From positions 2,108,001 through 2,172,000 of the forward strand of contig CP064999.1 in the NCBI GenBank assembly GCA_016700115.1: a stretch of 64,000 nt of DNA, written 5' to 3'. The notes under the pieces were generated by a model that made no database searches, had not been told where the DNA came from, and was given only the letters and a program-made list of their open reading frames with translations. The stretch is from Sphingobacteriales bacterium. GTDB taxonomy: Bacteria > Bacteroidota > Bacteroidia > Chitinophagales > UBA2359. How positions within the stretch are numbered: the first letter of the stretch is position 1; each line of letters starts with the position of its first letter. This document shows positions 60,262 through 64,000 of this stretch, piece by piece. The position numbers were made by a program, and so were the translations under genes.

Positions 60262-62250
60262 TTAGTCGTTTAGAATAATTTTACGACTGATTATTCCTTC
60301 ATTTGTTTGCAATTGCATCAGATACAAACCGGGAGCATAACCGTTTGTCATTAGTTTTATGCTCGTACTGTCATCAACTTTAGAAGCAAATACTGTTTGT
60401 CCCGCGGCATTTATAACAGTAATGTAGTTCACCTGAGCGTTGCCGGCAGAAATAAATATCTCACTGTTGACATTGGCAGGATTTGGGTAAACTTTAATGC
60501 CGTCAATCAGAGTAGGCTGATTTGGAATAATGCTGGTACTAATTTCAGTAGAAGCAGACAACGTATTCAATTGTGTTAAAATACCCTCTGCATTGACCAT
60601 ATAAGCATTGCTTGCAGAGATTTCGAGCAAAGGTGCAGTTTCATTTTTGCCGTCAATATTATCAATCACAAAGAAATTAACGGTTCCTATTTTACCATAT
60701 CCCGAAACATTGTTTCTGTCAGTACGGGTATAGGCAACATCTGCATTGCCATCAGTGAGTCTTTTAGAAAAACTCAGGTTTTCCGGGCTGCCCAACCATG
60801 AATCTGAATCGAAGGTAAAACTGACAGAAGAGGCTTGTACAAGACCGGCATCAAAGGCAAATGAAAATGCAAGCCCGTGAATATCGGAGATGCCGTTAGT
60901 AGCATTACCCAAAATTACATCTGCAGAAACCCAGGTGTTTTCTTCAACATCTAATGGCAATTCAAAAGTAAGAACCGGGGAATCTTCGTCAGCATCTCCT
61001 TCGTTTTTTCCATGGGTCATGCCGTAGTTTAGTGAAACCGCTAAGGTGTCGGCAGCTTCTATGATGCCGTTTCCGTCACAGTCAGCAAATTTGGCATTTA
61101 AGAAACCAACAGTACCGGCAGTTCCCAGAAAGTCGTCCCAATTGTCTGCATATTGGCCTATCCAGTCGAGGGAAGCGTCAGTTCTTGCCGGGCCTGTAAA
61201 TCCATAGCCCAAACCAATGGTTAGGATATCATAGTTGTTGGCTATGCCATTGTTGTTGGCATCTCCAGGCCATACACAAGAGAAGGTATTACAGCCTGTG
61301 GTAGTGGTATCGGACTCAACAATAATGGTAACCAATGCGGTATCGCAGTATTCCGGAGTGTTTCCTGTGCAAATTACATAAGTAAACTGATCAATTCCGG
61401 TAAAGCCCGGATTGGGCGTATAATACAATGCGATTGCACCTTCTACTATAGTGCCGTTTTCAGGGTCTGAAATACTGACAATATCAATAACCATTGCCGG
61501 AGACCAGATATCATTGCCCAAAACATGGATAACAATTGGCATATCGGTATAAGTATAAAAAGTGTCGTCAACAGCTATTGGTGCTTCACCTCCTATTGAT
61601 GTACCCACATAGATATATACCGTGGCTGTCGAACAGTCGCCCATAGTGTTACATATCGTGTAGGTAAAGAAATCATCCCCTTCAAAACCGGGATTTGGAA
61701 TATAGGCAAATGCCCCGCTTCCGGTAGCACTTATTGTGCCATTGATAGGGGGGGAGCTGATGGAAATGCTGACACTGCTGTCAAATTCATCATTCAACAT
61801 CGGGAAGATCGTAACTGCACTATCAGTTTCTGTTTGAACATAATCATCGTTTGCCACCGGAGCGCCCGGACCTGTGGAAACGATAATATAGACCATAGCC
61901 GTATCACAAACTGAATTGAAGTCGCAAATTACATAGCAAAACTCATCATTCATAATTGCACCGGCACTGAATGAATAGGTGATTACTCCGGCAGGATTCA
62001 TAAAGGCTGTCCCATAAGAAGGTCCACATCCGATACTGACTAAAGACGCACCTAAAGCGGGTAAGATATCATTGCTCATTACTGCAATTGTAACACTTGC
62101 AGCATTAACATTGACATAATCATCTACTGCAACCAAAGTAGTATCTGTTTGAGCGTTTGCAGATTGGAAGATAATACCTCCCAATAAGGTGAAGCCAAAT
62201 AATACCAGCGCGAGAATTGCCTTGTTTACTATTGCATTTAAACGTTTCAT
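60262..62250 (-). CDS. Secreted Ig-like/dockerin-like protein with T9SS sorting domain
   Basis: A 662-residue exported protein. It has a signal peptide (about 1-33), three Ig-like repeats of about 95 residues (AVDDYV, ANDDYV, AVDDTF, each with FxYxxC), and a dockerin-like Ca-binding stretch (about 325-410; DANNNGIANNYD, DCDGNGIIEAAD). A cohesin-like beta domain follows (about 425-565), then a type IX sorting domain (about 580-662; IKVYPNPANV, GLYLMQLQTN). A surface adhesin or matrix role is inferred. Confidence 0.85.
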   Translation of the reverse strand: MKRLNAIVNKAILALVLFGFTLLGGIIFQSANAQTDTTLVAVDDYVNVNAASVTIAVMSNDILPALGASLVSIGCGPSYGTAFMNPAGVITYSFSAGAIMNDEFCYVICDFNSVCDTAMVYIIVSTGPGAPVANDDYVQTETDSAVTIFPMLNDEFDSSVSISISSPPINGTISATGSGAFAYIPNPGFEGDDFFTYTICNTMGDCSTATVYIYVGTSIGGEAPIAVDDTFYTYTDMPIVIHVLGNDIWSPAMVIDIVSISDPENGTIVEGAIALYYTPNPGFTGIDQFTYVICTGNTPEYCDTALVTIIVESDTTTTGCNTFSCVWPGDANNNGIANNYDILTIGLGYGFTGPARTDASLDWIGQYADNWDDFLGTAGTVGFLNAKFADCDGNGIIEAADTLAVSLNYGMTHGKNEGDADEDSPVLTFELPLDVEENTWVSADVILGNATNGISDIHGLAFSFAFDAGLVQASSVSFTFDSDSWLGSPENLSFSKRLTDGNADVAYTRTDRNNVSGYGKIGTVNFFVIDNIDGKNETAPLLEISASNAYMVNAEGILTQLNTLSASTEISTSIIPNQPTLIDGIKVYPNPANVNSEIFISAGNAQVNYITVINAAGQTVFASKVDDSTSIKLMTNGYAPGLYLMQLQTNEGIISRKIILND

Positions 62251-62618
62251 GCTTCAAATTTTTAGCGTGAGTAAATTGATGATACAAAAGTCCATCAACT
62301 TCTTCGTTGATAAAAATACATTTTCGGTAAATTGTACAAAACAAATTGTATAAATACTGTTGAAAACCTTTTATTTAAAAGGGTTGTATGAAATTAACTG
62401 TGAAAAATAAATTTACTCTGAGTACGAGTTTTCAGCACAAAAAAAACTACATTTGCTATCTATATCGAATAACAGAAACTGAAATCTACGAAAAAAGTTA
62501 CCGAAGAATTTCTTGTGAAGATTTAATAGAGCCCTATTCTAAGTCGTATCATAACAAGAGTAAAATCAGGTAAGCAAGCCTTGTTTGGTCTATCTATTCA
62601 TCATTATCTGAACTAAAA
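62251..62618. other. Divergent intergenic region with a promoter
   Basis: About 370 AT-rich bases with TACATTTG (62448-62455) upstream of the partial gene at 62619. A 61-codon ORF here overlaps this element and is probably spurious. Confidence 0.5.
62448..62455 (+). promoter_or_regulatory. -7 element for the partial gene at the window end
   Basis: TACATTTG matches TAnnTTTG, with a weak TTTT about 20 bases upstream. It is 164 bases before the ATG. Confidence 0.4.
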
Positions 62619-64000
62619 ATGCAGAAGTCCGCACTTTCCAACAAACTTACGTCAATTTTAGGAACTTTTACTGTACAAGAGCTAAAACGCTTTAAAAAAT
62701 GGCTTTTATCACCGTTTCACAACGAACAACCCATATTGCCCGTATTGTTTGGTTTACTTTCAACCGATTTAAAGAAATATGGACAGGTAAGAGCGGGCAA
62801 AGAACTATTGTGGAAGAAATTAGGCTATAAGGAGGTTTACAACGATATAAAGTTCAGACGGCTATGTTCTGATTTGGTAATACAAGCGGAGGCATTCATT
62901 GCCTATCAAACCTATAAAGCCGATATTTACAATCAACCGATTTATCTCCTGGAAGGCTTATCTCAAAAGAAACTTAAACCTTTATACAACTCAGTTTTAT
63001 CCTATACTCAGGCAGGACAAAATCAGATGCCTCATCAAAATGCCGAGTATTTTTATGCTCAATACAAATTAGCGCTTATGCGGCATGACCTCAAACAGGG
63101 CATTGGCAGGGAGGGTAACTGGGAATTGCTGACCACAGCTTTAGAGCGTCTGGACGAATACTATATTGCCGAAAAACTCAAATACTATTGTAACTGGTTG
63201 AACTACCAAAAAGTGTTGCAGTCGGCACAGGAACGCGAATTCAGGTTTTTACCCCAACTGATAGGGTATCTGAATGAACTCCCCGACACCCAACTTCCTC
63301 CGTTGATTGCAGTTTACCTCAGTATCATTGCAACCCTGACTCAATCCGATTCGCAGGAACACTATCAACACCTTAAATCGCTGCTTCAACAACATGCTTC
63401 TCTTTTTCCGCACAATGAAGCCTGGACTATGTATGGATATGCGCAAAATTATTGTATCCGTCAAATCAATACCGGAAACAACAGCTATCTGACCGAACTG
63501 TTTGAACTCTACCAAAACGCATTGGAGAAGGAACTGATTTTTACAGACGGTCAACTTTCTCCCTGGCATTACAAAAATATTGTAGTGGTAGGATTGAGGT
63601 TAAAATCTTATCAATGGGTAGAGGGATTTATAGAACAATATAAGAATTTATTACCCGAAAAATTTGCCGGCAACGCCTATACATACAACAAAGCAAAACT
63701 CCATTTTCATAAAGGCGAATATGGAAAAGTGATAGAACTGCTCAGAGAAGTAGCCTATCAGGATGTGTTTTATGAGTTGGATTCTAAAGCAATGCTCCTG
63801 AAAACTTATTATGAAACCAATGAAATAGATGCCTTGCTCTCTTTGTTGTTTAGCTTCCGTATTTTTTTAAGGAGAAAAAAAGGAATTTCGGAACACCATA
63901 GAACCAACTATCTCAATTTAGTCCGGTTCACCGAAAAACTTTTGGCCTTAACGTCTAATCCGGGTAATGATGCCGTAGAGCGAATCAAAAATCAAATACG
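62619..64000 (+). CDS. Bacteroidota-specific uncharacterised protein, partial at the window end
   Basis: The frame from ATG 62619 stays open to the end, at least 460 codons. The N terminus (LTSILGTFTVQELKRFKKWLLSPFHNEQPILP) fits a family common in Saprospiria-like Bacteroidota, usually with SPFHN or SPYFN. It is helical and soluble, has TPR-like character, and no enzyme motif. Function is unknown. The 3' end is outside the window. Confidence 0.8.
   Translation, partial: MQKSALSNKLTSILGTFTVQELKRFKKWLLSPFHNEQPILPVLFGLLSTDLKKYGQVRAGKELLWKKLGYKEVYNDIKFRRLCSDLVIQAEAFIAYQTYKADIYNQPIYLLEGLSQKKLKPLYNSVLSYTQAGQNQMPHQNAEYFYAQYKLALMRHDLKQGIGREGNWELLTTALERLDEYYIAEKLKYYCNWLNYQKVLQSAQEREFRFLPQLIGYLNELPDTQLPPLIAVYLSIIATLTQSDSQEHYQHLKSLLQQHASLFPHNEAWTMYGYAQNYCIRQINTGNNSYLTELFELYQNALEKELIFTDGQLSPWHYKNIVVVGLRLKSYQWVEGFIEQYKNLLPEKFAGNAYTYNKAKLHFHKGEYGKVIELLREVAYQDVFYELDSKAMLLKTYYETNEIDALLSLLFSFRIFLRRKKGISEHHRTNYLNLVRFTEKLLALTSNPGNDAVERIKNQI

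Noticed and set aside
62388..62573. 61-codon ORF upstream of the partial gene
   Set aside because: It overlaps the likely promoter and has no recognisable protein features.

Overview
The window looks like a chromosomal segment from a member of the Bacteroidota, possibly a Saprospiria- or Chitinophagia-like lineage. The evidence is two surface proteins with type IX secretion C-terminal sorting domains, a TonB receptor with a carboxypeptidase-like plug extension, a split (C-terminal half) MetH, several TAnnTTTG promoter elements, AT-rich spacers and a family of 'SPFHN' proteins known only from this phylum. Assignments rest on motifs and family knowledge; no database search was possible.

Layout. 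0-3 kb: the end of an export operon (HlyD-like adaptor, TolC-like channel). 3.2-19.5 kb: an eight-element minus-strand cluster. In transcription order it holds a 1300-residue NO VEIN-like protein (sacsin-type GHKL ATPase plus C-terminal DUF3883/NOV_C nuclease-like domain), a MoxR AAA+ ATPase, four HEAT-repeat paralogues sharing a new-looking N-terminal domain, an HExxH metallopeptidase-vWA protein, and a decayed second copy of the NOV_C end. This is the most likely undescribed system in the window. I infer an NTP-dependent conflict/defence role, but function is not shown by sequence alone. 20-25 kb: a fatty-acid beta-oxidation operon (thiolase, FadN-type dehydrogenase/hydratase, TetR regulator with two matching operators) with a nucleotidyltransferase gene pair inside it. 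25.4-34 kb: a secreted T9SS protein, an alpha-glucan phosphorylase lacking the PLP lysine, a decayed IS, a subtilisin-like protease, a PrcB-like lipoprotein, a fibronectin III protein and a 21-bp tandem repeat. 34-44.5 kb: alpha-2-macroglobulin, an HsdR_N-like protein, metH and an acyl-CoA dehydrogenase; three of these four carry one reading-frame lesion each. 44.7-53 kb: TonB receptor, two TPR-adenylate cyclases, a YitT transporter-like protein and a cyclase remnant. 53-60 kb: VOC protein, idi, nrdB-nrdA, dnaN, tRNA-Thr. 60-64 kb: a second T9SS protein and a truncated Bacteroidota-specific ORF running off the end.

How the genes work together. The fad genes and the acyl-CoA dehydrogenase supply most steps of beta-oxidation, and TetR probably represses the operon and itself through the shared operator. 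nrdB, nrdA and dnaN form a DNA-synthesis group. In the large cluster, the MoxR ATPase probably works with the vWA protein, the HEAT proteins are likely scaffolds or sensors, and the GHKL/NOV_C protein is the likeliest effector.
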